Source: Mesotaenium endlicherianum (lineage: Eukaryota; Streptophyta; Zygnematophyceae; Zygnematales; Mesotaeniaceae). From it: DNA of 64,000 nucleotides. The notes below the pieces were generated by a model, which searched no databases, was not told the DNA's origin, and saw only the letters and a program-made list of their open reading frames with translations. How positions within the stretch are numbered: the stretch's first letter is position 1; every line of letters begins with the position of its first letter. Positions 34,595 to 45,178 of the stretch are shown here, one piece after another. The translations under genes were made by a program, and so were the position numbers. The DNA is taken from contig WELA01001462.1 of the NCBI GenBank assembly GCA_009602735.1, positions 533,588-597,587 of the forward strand, written 5' to 3'.

Positions 34595-35853
34595 GACAAC
34601 TTTTTGGGGCATGAAAGTGCACGATGGCCCTTTTCCTTGCAATAAAAGCATAGTCCAGCCGTCATGAGAGCTTCTTTTTCAGCCGGGGAGAGTCTTGCTT
34701 TCACTCCTTGCTGGTTTCTTGCATCATAAGTGTCATTGGAGGGTCTTCCACTCTTCCGGGCAGCCGCGGGGTCCCTTTTAATAACTCCGATTTCCATGGG
34801 TGTGGGTCCAGATTCGGATGTGGAAGGGGCTGCGTACACCCGCGTCGTCGGTACCCGTGAAGATGAAGGCACGGAGTGCTTGAAATCCAAGGTATCCACC
34901 TTTTGGGCCACTTCAATGATCTTTGAGAAGTCCGTCAAGTCGCGTAACTCCACTTCCTTTGCCACCTTGGGTTTGAGGCCAAAGATGTAGCGGTCAATCT
35001 TCTCCTCGAGAGACATGTTGGGGATCTCAAGAGTGAGGGCGTGAAATCTGGATGTATACTCTTGAACGGACGTCGTTTGCTTGAGATGGTGGAGCTTTCC
35101 TCGGGCAATCTTCTCCGCATTGATGGGCATGAATTGCTTCTTGAGGGCCTCACGAAAATCTGCCCATCTTGCATATGATGGTGGGGGCTCTTGGCCGAGC
35201 ATGGGGTGCGCCATAGCTTGATATATAGCCGCTTGATAGTTACGCCACCATGATGTTGCTGCTCCTCTAAGTAAGGTAACGGCAAAGGGAACGTAGTCCT
35301 CCTCGGGTACTTCAAGGAATGCGAGGTACGTCTCCACTTGGTAGAGCCATAAATTCAGGTTGGCACCTTTCCCGGGGTTGAAAGTGTCGGGTTTGCCGGG
35401 CTTGATGAGTTTCCTTGCTCTCGTTGGCTCTTGTGGAGGCGCTTGAGCCGGGGCTGGATTTTGAGCATTGCTCGCAATAGGGGCAACCATGGCAGCCATA
35501 GCTTCTCTTGACGCTTGCACGGTTGCTTCATAGGTGGCCAAGCCCACTTGGTTGTGGACGGTCATTAGGAAGGCTGCCCACTCATTTGCGGGAACTCCTT
35601 GTGGTGGGGTCAACTTTGCTATAGCGGCTGCCACGGGATTTGACGGTGCTCCTCCTTGTGGTGCTTCTTGTTGTTGGAGATTTCCTTGAGTAGGCTCTCC
35701 CATCGACGCTGGAGGAGGGTGTGCTCCTCCTTGTGGTGCTTCTTGTTGTTGCAGATTTTCTTGAGTGGGCTCTCCCATCGGCGCTGGAGGAGGGTGTCTT
35801 GGAGAGGAAGGGCTTCCTTCGAAAGCTTGCTGTTGGTCTTGAGGATCGGCCAT
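34573..35853 (-). CDS. gag: Gag of element B
   Basis: 426 codons, intact, differing from gag of element A at only a few residues (for example Ala-Ala-Met for Ala-Ser-Met near residue 121). It has the N-terminal duplicated Gln/Pro repeat, the capsid core and a CCHC knuckle near the C-terminus. The start is the first ATG after the PBS. Confidence 0.95.
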   Translation of the reverse strand: MADPQDQQQAFEGSPSSPRHPPPAPMGEPTQENLQQQEAPQGGAHPPPASMGEPTQGNLQQQEAPQGGAPSNPVAAAIAKLTPPQGVPANEWAAFLMTVHNQVGLATYEATVQASREAMAAMVAPIASNAQNPAPAQAPPQEPTRARKLIKPGKPDTFNPGKGANLNLWLYQVETYLAFLEVPEEDYVPFAVTLLRGAATSWWRNYQAAIYQAMAHPMLGQEPPPSYARWADFREALKKQFMPINAEKIARGKLHHLKQTTSVQEYTSRFHALTLEIPNMSLEEKIDRYIFGLKPKVAKEVELRDLTDFSKIIEVAQKVDTLDFKHSVPSSSRVPTTRVYAAPSTSESGPTPMEIGVIKRDPAAARKSGRPSNDTYDARNQQGVKARLSPAEKEALMTAGLCFYCKEKGHRALSCPKKLSKNGQRR

Positions 35854-35872
35854 CTTCTTGTGCTACCAAAGT

Positions 35873-35889
35873 GCCTAGCTCCGATACCA
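35873..35889 (-). other. Primer-binding site of element B
   Basis: On the minus strand it reads TGGTATCGGAGCTAGGC, one base from the 5' LTR, matching the initiator Met-tRNA 3' end. Confidence 0.85.
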
Positions 35890-35890
35890 C

Positions 35891-36393
35891 TGTAGTGAAA
35901 CAGATAGATAAAGTACTTAGTAAAACAGAATACTTTATCTATTCAAGACAAGGATCTTTGAACACAAGTGGTAGCTTCTTGAAAGAGAGATGGCTTCTTG
36001 AAAGTTAATATATTTCTGGATTTTGGCAAGTACAAGAGTGATTCTGGAATGTCTTTCTATGTTCTAGCTCTTGTTTATATACTTGCTACATAAGTAATTT
36101 CTAGGAAGGTGTATGTTGATGTGTTGGCACCCAACACATCCCAAAACTTGCCACCTCTTTCTAGAATAATGTACACATGTCCTTTTGACCTAAAAATGGC
36201 ACATTTGACTTTTGCCACATGGAGTTCTTCTAGGTCTTTTCTCTAACTTCGAAAATGCCTTGGAAGGTTCAAAGGACATGAACCAAGTTACTAGAGTACC
36301 TATTCACACTTGACTCCACACAATACTACTCCAAATATATTTGAAAACATTAAAATATATGCGAACTAATATATAATAACTCAAATCACTACA
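35891..36393 (-). repeat. 5' LTR of element B
   Basis: 503 bp. Private changes against the other copies are TTTT for TTCC-type at about 36237-36241 and GCGAAC for GCAAAC at about 36361. Confidence 0.95.
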
Positions 36394-37148
36394 GTTCTCC
36401 AGCCACTGCTCGACATCCGCGAGAAACTTGATCAGGTGATATTTTCTGTTTCCCTCAGGATCATATTCCTGGGGAGGTTTTGGCTTGGGCTTACTAGGCC
36501 CTCGGCCACCACCCCTAGTGGTTTGAGACCCCAGTTGGTCTCTGTCCCGCAGTAGAGACATTATGATTCTTTTGTCCTCCTGTTGGGACTGATACATGGT
36601 CGCCATTTGCGACTGCATTTGAACGAACAATGCTCCCAAGTCTACACTCTGGGGTGGTAGTCTAGCAAATGCAGCAGCAGCATTGGCATCTACTCGCTGA
36701 GTAGTGTCCTCAACAGTCCCTCTCGCTCCTGCAGCAGCAATTCCTGCCGCATTCAGCCGGTCACGTATTTGACCTAGGGGTACATTGAGTTGTACAGCAG
36801 GAGGTGGGTTCAGAACATTGGCCCTTGATGCCATAAGTTCTTCAACAGTGTGCTCGTCAGCTGGCTGTCCTTCCCTCCTTTCTGTATCCTCAGCGGCCTT
36901 TGCTAATTGTTCAGCTTCTAATCTGGCTCTCTCCTCCTCAGCTTGCTGTGCTGCGACTGCGGCAATAGCAGCTGCCTCATCTGCAGCCTCTCTAGCTGCA
37001 GTATTTGCCACTGCTTCAGAATAGGTACGGGTTCCCGCTACATGGCTTTCCGCCTGGTTTTTGACATTCTCGTTATCCTCGATCTCCATGTCTCGGGAGT
37101 TGCTAGTTTGAGACCTTGTCCTTACGATACAAAGAAGACTGTGATAAC

Positions 37149-37161
37149 TGCTCCGATACCA
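37149..37161 (-). other. Primer-binding site of D2
   Basis: The minus-strand TGGTATCGGAGCA lies one base from the 5' LTR and is complementary to initiator Met-tRNA. The same primer is used by family 1. Confidence 0.8.
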
Positions 37162-37162
37162 C

Positions 37163-37881
37163 TGAAATGTATCCACTTACCAAATAGGCGATTAACAATT
37201 AATAAAGATCTTTATATCAACAAGTAATCTTTATGGATTTTCCGTTAATTGATTAAACGGCAAAAGGACAACACACTAGCAGTGAACAACACTTCTAAAT
37301 CAAATGCGAGTAAACTAGCATCAATAATGCACTCAGTAAACTCATACATAAGCAAGGTTAGAAGACAGTGCGTATCAATGGCTTCTTGCCTTGGATTCAA
37401 ATCTCTCTTAGTAAGCTGTACAAGAGAGCTGGCCTCGTTTCCGAATGCCGAACTCGAGAGCAATGCCTAGCATATGTACATGGAATGAGTTTACTGTTCA
37501 ACGGCCAGTGCGATGGCACCACCTACCCGGGAGTTAACCACGTTGGTAGGACCTCGGTTAACCAAATCCACCGCCATCTCCCATCCTCCCGAATCGCCAT
37601 CCATCATAGGGATGTCATTTGGCCATTCATCTAGCATACCACAGTTAGATGCATATCAAGGCAGTTCGCTGCTATCGAGTACGAAAGTCAGCTGGCTGTC
37701 AAAGAATGTGTCAGCAAGCTGACTTAAGCTGACTTAAGCCTGCTGCTTTCGGTTGAGTCATTAAATTGATATTGATTATAAGTTTAGCAGACTCATTATT
37801 AACTAGAGTTTAGCAGGCTGAACTAATTTAACTGTTATATTTAAATAAATATTATATCAATCAATATGCTTATTCATTACA
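37163..37881 (-). repeat. 5' LTR of D2
   Basis: 719 bp, same length as 23956-24674 with scattered substitutions. It is followed by the CATGC duplication. Confidence 0.93.
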
Positions 37882-38995
37882 CATGCATTTTGTCTCTTTT
37901 GAGTGTACAATGTATGTGAGGTGTAAATAAGAAATACTTGTTGCATATGGAGAATGTGAGTGGTAGATAGAACCTTCTCTAATCCGTAACATCCAAGAGA
38001 TGACTAGCAATGAAAGGGACAAAGTGCCCTGGTGGAAGCGTAGTGACTCACGAGGAAGGAACTAGTTGCAATCATACTAAAGAGTGCAGCGGTATATGAC
38101 TAAGAAAACTTAGGGTAATTACTCAACATTTTGAGTAGCAAGAAAGTGCTTGCAAATGAACTAGGATGAAAGATCTCGTCATGACAAACCCCTAGAAATT
38201 CACAGAAGTGTAAATTGGTGAGAAATGAAGAAGTTATGCCTATTTATAGTTTTCGGTTTAAGTGTTTCTCTCTAGGAGGAAGCTACGGTATTTCCTAAGT
38301 GTTCGTCAATTTGTCCCTTCCCAAATATTTGTGAGTATGCCAAATCAGTCTCATCTGACGTGTCGGGTCGAATTGACGTCCACATACATGCATCGACATT
38401 ACTATAATATTCTATCTTAGGCGCGCTAGGCTAAACCGAAACTTCTAGGTAAATCGACCTAGTTGGCACTCCGCGTCAACCGAACTTACGTGAAGGTTCG
38501 AGTTCACTCTAACGGGCCAGATCGCTCGACGCTATCGGTCAATTCGACGGTCGCGCTCACCGCGAATTAAGGACAGTCATCAACCGACCTCAAAACTGAT
38601 TAAAGTTCGGAAATTCACAACTCTCTCAATACTTGACCAAATTTGATGAACTTTATATCAAAATGACTACAAAAATGCACTCAACAACTCTATGCATTTA
38701 AAACATAAATCCAAATGACTCACAAATGCACTTAATAATCCTATGATCTTACAAGCAAGTCAAGTGAAACAATTTCACAAATAGTATTTGTACAATAGTG
38801 ATTGGGATTCCTGTGATCATGCACGTGGTACACTACTTTGTTCTTTTTGCAAGTACAAATGGTGCACGAATCTGACTCGAAACATCCTTCATTATTTTGA
38901 AAGTGTACTTACTTGAGCCATTGCCTGTGAAGTATGTTTTTGATTCATGGTCACTGTTTTGTGAACCCTCTGCTTCACTTTTGTCACGAGGATTT
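37882..38995. other. AT-rich non-coding DNA, possible old LTR remnant
   Basis: No gene is supported. The stretch near 38590-38720 resembles the third-family solo LTR near 19590-19690 (both have CTCTCAATACTTG[AT]CCAAAT-like sequence). It may therefore be a diverged LTR, but I could not define ends or a target duplication. Confidence 0.3.
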
Positions 38996-38999
38996 GCAG

Positions 39000-40624
39000 T
39001 CTATTTACTGGACTAGAAGGCTTTGAATTACCCTTTGTGGCACAAGGGCACAACCTTGTTCTCGTGGCTGAATTAGACCCCGCTTGTTGCGAGCTTCTTG
39101 CAGCAAAATATCCGGGAGTTCGCTTGGTAGAAGATATTGCTGCTCTCAACAAATTTCCACCTGACACAAACTTAACTATAGTTGGTTTTCCTTGTCAGGA
39201 TGTATCTACTCGCTCGCATACCATGAGCAACCCCTCATTAATGTCACAAAGTGGACTAGTTTGCCACCTGTGGAGACTTCTAGAGTCTCAATGAGTCCCC
39301 GTAGTAATCCTGGAGAATGTCCTTGGCATTTTGAGCACACAGACCATTGAAGGGGTTCCGTATAACAGTATGGTCACAGCAGCACTTCATGCTCTGGGCT
39401 ACAACTGGGCATATCGTTGTGTCCAATGCATCTCTTTTGGAAAGCCGCAGTTGAGGGAGCGATTGGTCTTAATGAGAGATCCACGTGATGTATTGCTCAC
39501 AGAAACTGAGCGTTGTTCCCGAGTTGGGCCATGTGGGTGTGCGTTTCACAAGTTCGAGAGCAGAGGCGCTTACGAGGGTGTGTGGCCTCAATGAGAATGC
39601 CCCTTTCAAGTCCTATGGCTTGACTCTAACAATCACAGCTACAAATAGTAGCTCCCTTCTAGTTGCAAGGGAAGATGGTTGTAGCTTGTGCCTACGAGTG
39701 TTGCTCGTGCCTGACGTGGAAGAATTATAAGGCTTTCCCAGGGATTGGACTGCTAAAATGGATAATCTGCGTCGTCAGTTCCAAGCCCTGGGAAATGCTA
39801 TACCCGTAGGTCTCTCTACCTGGTTGGCAGATCGCGTTCACGGCATGTACAAACACAAATACTGCCCTACAACGAGGGACCTGGTGCTGGACGCAGGCGC
39901 TCGATGGCCAAAAAGTGCATGGTAGATGCAAAAATGTGGAGGCCAAGTACATATTGCGCCAAATGTCTGTCGTGTGGTACAGGCTACAACTGGTGGATCT
40001 GATATCCGGAGGGCACATATTTCCCTCTGTTGAAGAACAGATGAGAGGCAAGTCAGCTCTAGTCACTTGGTTGCATCGCCCAAAGACAGATGGCGGATGG
40101 GCAAAAGTAAAGTCTCTGCCTCAATCATTAGGGGAACGTATGCTGGCTTCTACCCCCAGTCGCCTATGCCTGGTGGCTGAGCGTTTGTTGTCCTACATTG
40201 GAGCTGTAGAGGCACTTAAAGAGATGAACCTTGGAACTCACTATTGGGCATGCAGTGAAGGGCATTGAAACAATTGCAAAAAGGGCAGAACATTCATCGC
40301 AATGGTGCGAGTAAGAAGCTTGACTGTGCAATGAGGTTTGGTCATTTTGTAGAAGAGCACGTGGCCAACAAGAACGGGGCTAAGGCACTCAGGTGTGCAG
40401 CCCTGGTCTTGTATTTCAACAATTGGCTTGAGGAAAGAGAAGGCGAAGATTGGCATGTGTGCAATCACAAACATGTGAGCATGCTGGTGGGAGTCAATGA
40501 ACTCCGGTGGAGCAGGAGTAGTCATCATCCTCGGCCATACCTGAATAAAGTGTACAGCAGCAACCAAGATTGGTTCATATTTAAGCAAGTACAAGTCCAG
40601 GTTCCACGCATACTTAAGACTTGA
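39000..40624 (+). pseudogene. DNA (cytosine-5) methyltransferase, degenerate
   Basis: The catalytic motifs appear in canonical order. Motif I is SLFTGLEGFELPF (39000-39036) and motif II is AELDPACCELLAAKYPG. Motif IV is VGFPCQDVS (about 39180-39210) with the Pro-Cys nucleophile, and motif V-like sequence is SGLVCHLWRLLES. Motif VI is VVILENVLGIL (39298-39330), motif VIII is GKPQLRERLVLM (about 39440-39475), and motif X is FQALGNAIPVGLS (about 39776-39815), preceded by GFPRDWT. Breaks are TGA at 39292-39294, a frame change between 39480 and 39594, and TAA at 39728-39730. An AG acceptor at 38998-38999 suggests upstream exons were lost. The GFPCQDVS form differs from MET1/CMT/DRM plant enzymes as I recall them. 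The sequence after 39900 has further open blocks (39915-40268, 40265-40624) of unrecognised type. Confidence 0.85.
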
Positions 40625-40907
40625 GTCATTTAGAGGCAACTGCAAGGAATAGTTCTTGTACTCAGGCATATTAGTCCAAGACCTACATTTTTTTTCCCAC
40701 ATACGGCATGTTGCAGCAATCATCTTCACTTGCTTTGAGGTTTTGCAATGAGCATGCATACTGAAGGCAAACTATCCACAGGCTAAAGCACCGAAGAGTT
40801 CCAAAATGTCTGAAGTAAGAATAAATACTGATGGACACCAAGTACACCTTAGAAATAATTATGCAGAGAGAGCTACCCTTTCAATTCTAATTATGAGGCA
40901 AAAGGGA

Positions 40908-43906
40908 TTATATTAAATATATACAAGGGGTAAGGAGTACCCAAGTGCTGCTACGCCTATGTTGCATGTTAAATCTCACTCCTAAAGGGGTTTTCATCAT
41001 TTTTGGCTCAACAGCTGCCACCTCATCTTCATCAGAGAAATAGTCCAGCTCTACAGGTGGGGGGGGGCCCTTGAAGATGAATGCATCTTCCTGAGGATCC
41101 TCAAAGGCACCCTGCTTGGTGTCTATGTAGGCTTGTATGAACCTGCCAGGTACCGGTGCCTGACCCGCCATCTTCTTGCCTTCCAGAAGGCGCAAGTTGG
41201 AATGCACAAAAACCAACTTCTCCGCACTAGCCTGTGTGAGGCGGTTGCGCTTCTTGTTGTGCACAAAGTCATACTCCAACCAGTTGCGCTCACAAGAGCT
41301 GGCAGACGTGCACAAACCCAATATTCAGACGGCAAGCTCCTGAAGCAAAGGGGTGCTGGACCCATACTCGTGCCACCATGCCGGGTCAGTCAGCGTGCTG
41401 CAATCCTCATCTGTATCCGGCGCAGCGAAGCTTCCCTCTCTAGATTGATACTTTCTCAGCTGCTCCTTGATCGTCTTCCTGTCAAATTTATTAGGCACTA
41501 AACTCTCCAGAATGGTATTTCATCCTTCCTTCACTTAAGACACACTGTGTTGCGCATGATCCTGGTACAGGGGGTGCAGAACATAACCTGCCGAATGCAC
41601 AGGCGAGTGAGAGAAGTTCCACCTTTCTTCAACGAGGGCGTCTGTAGTGAAACAGATAGATAAAATAGCATGCTTTATCTATTCAAGGCAAGGATCTTCG
41701 AACACAAGTGGTAGCTTCTTGAACGAGAGATGGCTTCTCGAAAGTTAATTATTCCTGGAATTTGGCAAGTACAAGAGTGATTTGAGAATGCCTTTCAATG
41801 CTTTAGCTCTTGTTTTTATACTTGCTACGTAAGTAATTTTATAGGAAGATGCATGTTGATGTGTTGGCACCCAACATATTCCAAAACTTGCCACCTCTTT
41901 GTAGAATAATTACACATGTATTTGACTTAAAAATGGCATATTTGGCTTTTGCCACATGGAGATCTTCTCGGTCCTTTTTCTAACTCCGAAAATGCCTTAG
42001 AAGGTTCAAAGGACAAAAATCAAGTCACTAGAGTATCTATTCACACTTGAATTCACATAAAACTACTCCAAATTTTTTCAAAGTATGAAAATAAGAACCA
42101 ACTAATATATTATAACTCATCACTACAGCGTCAAAGAATTGCTTCTCGGCTGCTGAGAATCCAGAGAGCTTCTTGATGTACTTCTTGTAGTCACACAGCT
42201 TGGCCCACACCAAGCCAATGATTGCCTGGACTCCGTTGCACAGACGTAGAAGCAAAACAAGGGGTTCAGCAAGGCGAATGATCTTGTCCACCTGCTTCCA
42301 AAAGTTGGAGGCGTTGATGCACGCAGTTTTCTCGTTGCACTTTCCCGACATCTCCTTAGATAGACCGTCTTGAACTCGGTCCATGCGTTCCTGGCAACCA
42401 TGCACTTGAGGCCCTCTTTTACCTGCGAAAACCTCAGAAAGTTAGAGTAGGGTTTAGGCTGCAGGAATAAGATTGGTGGAAATGTGCTTTTTAAAAGAGC
42501 ATTTATCGCGTGGGAAGATGTGCTTACCTTATTCAGACGTTCTAAGAGAATGAAGGGAGTGAGGAACCTCGTTATATTTGGTAGTTTCAGCTCCAGTACA
42601 TCTTCTTCACGATACATCGAGAGAGCCTTCTGATGATTTCTTATGTACAACGCAAGTCTTTGACCTATCTCCACAATTCTCTTAATCCATTCCACCTTCG
42701 CGATTCTCTCCAGCATGAGATCCAGCCCGTGTGCAGCACAGGCCGATCCATGTGACATGGGGATATTTCTCCTCAATTCTCAAACCTGCACATACCTTTT
42801 GTGAATTGGATTAACAAAGTGCGGATTATTGTAGCCATGGAAGATTCAAAATGTGAGACATGAAAGCCGCAAATATGACATAATGTAAAAGTGAGGGAGC
42901 GGTAATAGTTACCTGCATTAACGCAGGATTTGACGGAATCTGTGCAGATCATGAGCACATTGTCTGCTCCAATGTTCCTAATCACTTCTTCAAAGAAGTC
43001 TGCTATGAACTTTCCACTCTTGAACTTACCATCGCAATTGAACGCTTTAACCATCTTCTCCCCCATAGAGCTAACAGCCATGAAGTTGATGATAGGACGG
43101 TTGGTAATGTCACTCCAGCCGTCGGAGCATATAGTACAACCTGTTATCTTCAGCCTCTCCATGAGAAGCCGAAGGTCAATATCATTGCAGGCCACTTCAT
43201 TATCCAACAACTTCGTCCTCAGGTGGTGCACTATGGGTCCCAAGTAACCAAGACCAGCTCTGGCGATAGAATCTACCATCAGATCGTAAGTTGCACTGTT
43301 TGCAACATTGAAGGATATACCATCAGCAAAGAACCACTTTGCAATGGCCTAATCAGCCATGTCACGGAAAGCTGGTTTCTAGGCTTCAGTTAGTTCAGGC
43401 TGCCTACTAGAACCCCCACTTGAACCTCCACTTGAAGGGGAACCACTAGAAGTGCCTTTCCTCAACATCTCCTTCTCCAAAGCCATAGCATCCATAGTCT
43501 TCATATGCCAAGCACGCTTTTGCAAGAATTTCAGCTGGGACTGAGGTACCTTGTACACCTTACACCGATCATCTTCCTTGCAACGGGCACCAAATAGGCT
43601 TGAACAGCAGCAGGTACAAATGAACATCCTGAAATCCCAGAACCTAGAATACAGCCCAAGTGGTACCGAATTCTAAATACACCTCCAGAGTCCAATATTC
43701 TTGCGCTCGTAGTATTTGCAGTTGTTCTTGATTTGGCCAAGAGAGTTCTCCTTGTCTACCTCGTCCACATGATCATGTTCGCAAGTTGATATCTCATCAG
43801 CCTTTTGCTTTCCTTTGTCAGTTGCCATCTGCTGAGAATATGAGGGAGGGGTGAGAAGCTCGCAGTCATCCTCTTCGGATTCTGGAGGAGTGTGATCTAC
43901 TGTCAT
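40908..43906 (-). pseudogene. hAT-superfamily / DUF659 transposase-like gene, split by an LTR
   Basis: Minus-strand order begins with an ATG at 43906, then an acidic N-terminus. A BED-like Cys-rich segment follows (CKYYERKN, then CTCCCSSLFGARC, 43379-43740). The DUF659 block is AIAKWFFADGISFNVANS and GCTICSDGWSDITNRPI (42918-43390). Next are CAAHGLDLMLE with IRNHQKALSMYR and LPNITRFLTPF (42530-42776), then FWKQVDKIIRLAEPLV (42128-42420). After the solo LTR come ALVEERWNFSHSPVHSAGY (41520-41637) and the dimerisation tail CERNWLEYDFVHNKKRNRL (40908-41321). Introns are visible near 42780-42915 and 42422-42527. Stops (TAG in MAD-stop-AIAKWFF, TGA in ELAV-stop-ILGLC) and a frameshift near 42760 make it a pseudogene. 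Confidence 0.85.
41643..42127 (-). mobile_element. Family-1 solo LTR
   Basis: 485 bp, clearly a diverged family-1 LTR in the same orientation as B and C. It is flanked by GCGTC (41638-41642 and 42128-42132). It splits the hAT-like coding sequence between FFDA and ALVEERW. No internal region remains. Confidence 0.95.
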
Positions 43907-44409
43907 TGTAGTGAAACAGATAGATAAAGTACTTAGTAAAACAGAATAGTTTATCTATTCAAGACAAGGATCTTTGAACACAAGTGGTAGCTTCTTGAAA
44001 GAGAGATGGCTTCTTGAAAGTTAATATATTTCTGGATTTTGGCAAGTACAAGAGTGATTCTGGAATGTCTTTCTATGTTCTAGCTCTTGTTTATATACTT
44101 GCTACATAAGTAATTTCTAGGAAGGTGTATGTTGATGTGTTGGCACCCAACACATCCCAAAACTTGCCACCTCTTTCTAGAATAATGTACACATGTCCTT
44201 TTGACCTAAAAATGGCACATTTGACTTTTGCCACATGGAGTTCTTCTAGGTCTTTCCTCTAACTTCGAAAATGCCTTGGAAGGTTCAAAGGACATGAACC
44301 AAGTTACTAGAGTACCTATTCACACTTGACTCCACACAATACTACTCCAAATATATTTGAAAACATTAAAATATATGCAAACTAATATATAATAACTCAA
44401 ATCACTACA
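43907..44409 (-). repeat. 3' LTR of element C
   Basis: 503 bp with one private change (GAATAGTTTATC where the others have GAATACTTTATC). Confidence 0.95.
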
Positions 44410-45178
44410 TCACCCCCCCGATAGAAAAAGCGACGTCTCGGCGCGTCAAGTCAGGTCTTACACATGTGGAGCAAACTAGTCAACAGTTTCAAGTCAGATG
44501 CCACACATGTGAAGAGGACTAGTCAAAGGCGCCAAGTCAGGTGCTACACATGTAAGGTAGACTAGGCAAGGTCGTAGGTGGTGTGACCTTATTGGCTAGC
44601 CTACTCCTTAATGATAAAGAAAATTGTACAAGTTGGCCCAGAATCTGCCACGAACTCAAAAATTCATAGCGGCCACAGAACTGCTCCAAATCTGAAAATT
44701 CGAGTGCCAGACGGACCGCGTCGGAGAACTCTACCGGGTCACCAAATTTGAGAGCATTCTCATTTCTGGAGTGTCGTTGAGAGCTGAGAGAGTAGGCACT
44801 CCTCCAAATCTGTGCAGAAACTTCTGAAAATCATAAGTCCTTCTATACTTCTCCAAATTCTGCAAACTAAGTCTCAAACTGGGCGCTGTAAGATGTTCTA
44901 CCAGAGTCTTGAGTTTCAGAGCATTCCAAGTTCAGGGGAGGGCACAATGTCAGAAGGCATATTCTGCCCTAACAATGCCAGCAGCCTGACCCCCTTCTAC
45001 TTAGAGCATCATATCTCTCTCACCAGTGCTCCAAATTGAGCAAACTTGGACTCTAAATGACCGGCTACTCATGGACTACAGCCAGGTAAATTTTCAGAAT
45101 TTATTATGCAGAGACCTATTACCAGTAGCAGTTTTAGTTTTCTGTCCAGAAACTGCGAGAAGAGAAGAGTGTCTAATG
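44410..45178 (-). other. 3' non-coding region of element C
   Basis: Appears identical to 30217-30985 of element B, including the purine tract and the triple ACATGTG repeat (about 44435-44565). Confidence 0.65.

Larger units (their letters stand above)
29714..36393 (-). mobile_element. Family-1 Ty3/gypsy chromovirus, element B, nested in D2 gag
   Basis: 6680 bp with two 503-bp LTRs differing at four positions and the 5-bp duplication GTTCT (29709-29713 and 36394-36398). Gag and pol are both open, so the element looks coding-competent and young. It lies in the same orientation as its host element D2. Its interior appears identical to that of element C, at a constant offset of 14193. Confidence 0.97.
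28965..37130 (-). pseudogene. Gag of family-2 element D2, split by element B
   Basis: The 5' part (36394-37130) encodes RTRSQTSNSRDME, then a long Ala/Glu helix and IKFLADVEQWLEN. The 3' part (28965-29713) continues with YLELQDYEKVRHTG, a capsid-like core (WWLYWKGERKARQLG, EFVEKLHEKFDVIN) and an Arg/Gly-rich tail. A degenerate zinc knuckle there reads RYHCQQLGHYREQC, where an Arg seems to replace the first knuckle Cys. Apart from element B and its GTTCT duplication the frame looks open, so gag may still have been intact when B landed. The ATG used by D1 is ATC here. Confidence 0.85.
23956..37881 (-). mobile_element. Family-2 Ty3/gypsy chromovirus, copy D2, full length with nested element B
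   Basis: Both LTRs are 719 bp (23956-24674 and 37163-37881), with TG...CA ends. The 5-bp duplication CATGC flanks the whole (23951-23955 and 37882-37886). After removing nested element B and its duplication the element is about 7.2 kb. Minus-strand order is LTR, PBS, gag, protease, RT (partial), integrase, chromodomain, spacer, ORF3, LTR. A deletion removes the second half of RT and RNase H, so D2 cannot copy itself. The LTRs differ at several percent of sites, an older insertion than B. Confidence 0.96.

Noticed and set aside
37368-37634. 88-codon ORF recurring at 6168, 24161 and 37368
   Set aside because: It lies wholly inside family-2 LTRs, with no coding signature and different breaks in each copy.
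37905-38800. Candidate solo LTR with TGTACAA flanks
   Set aside because: The right end does not finish in CA and the repeat flanks do not fit a 5-bp duplication.
40241-40759. 172-codon minus-strand ORF
   Set aside because: It is antisense to open blocks that continue the methyltransferase strand, and I recognised no motif. It is kept only as a note in the findings.
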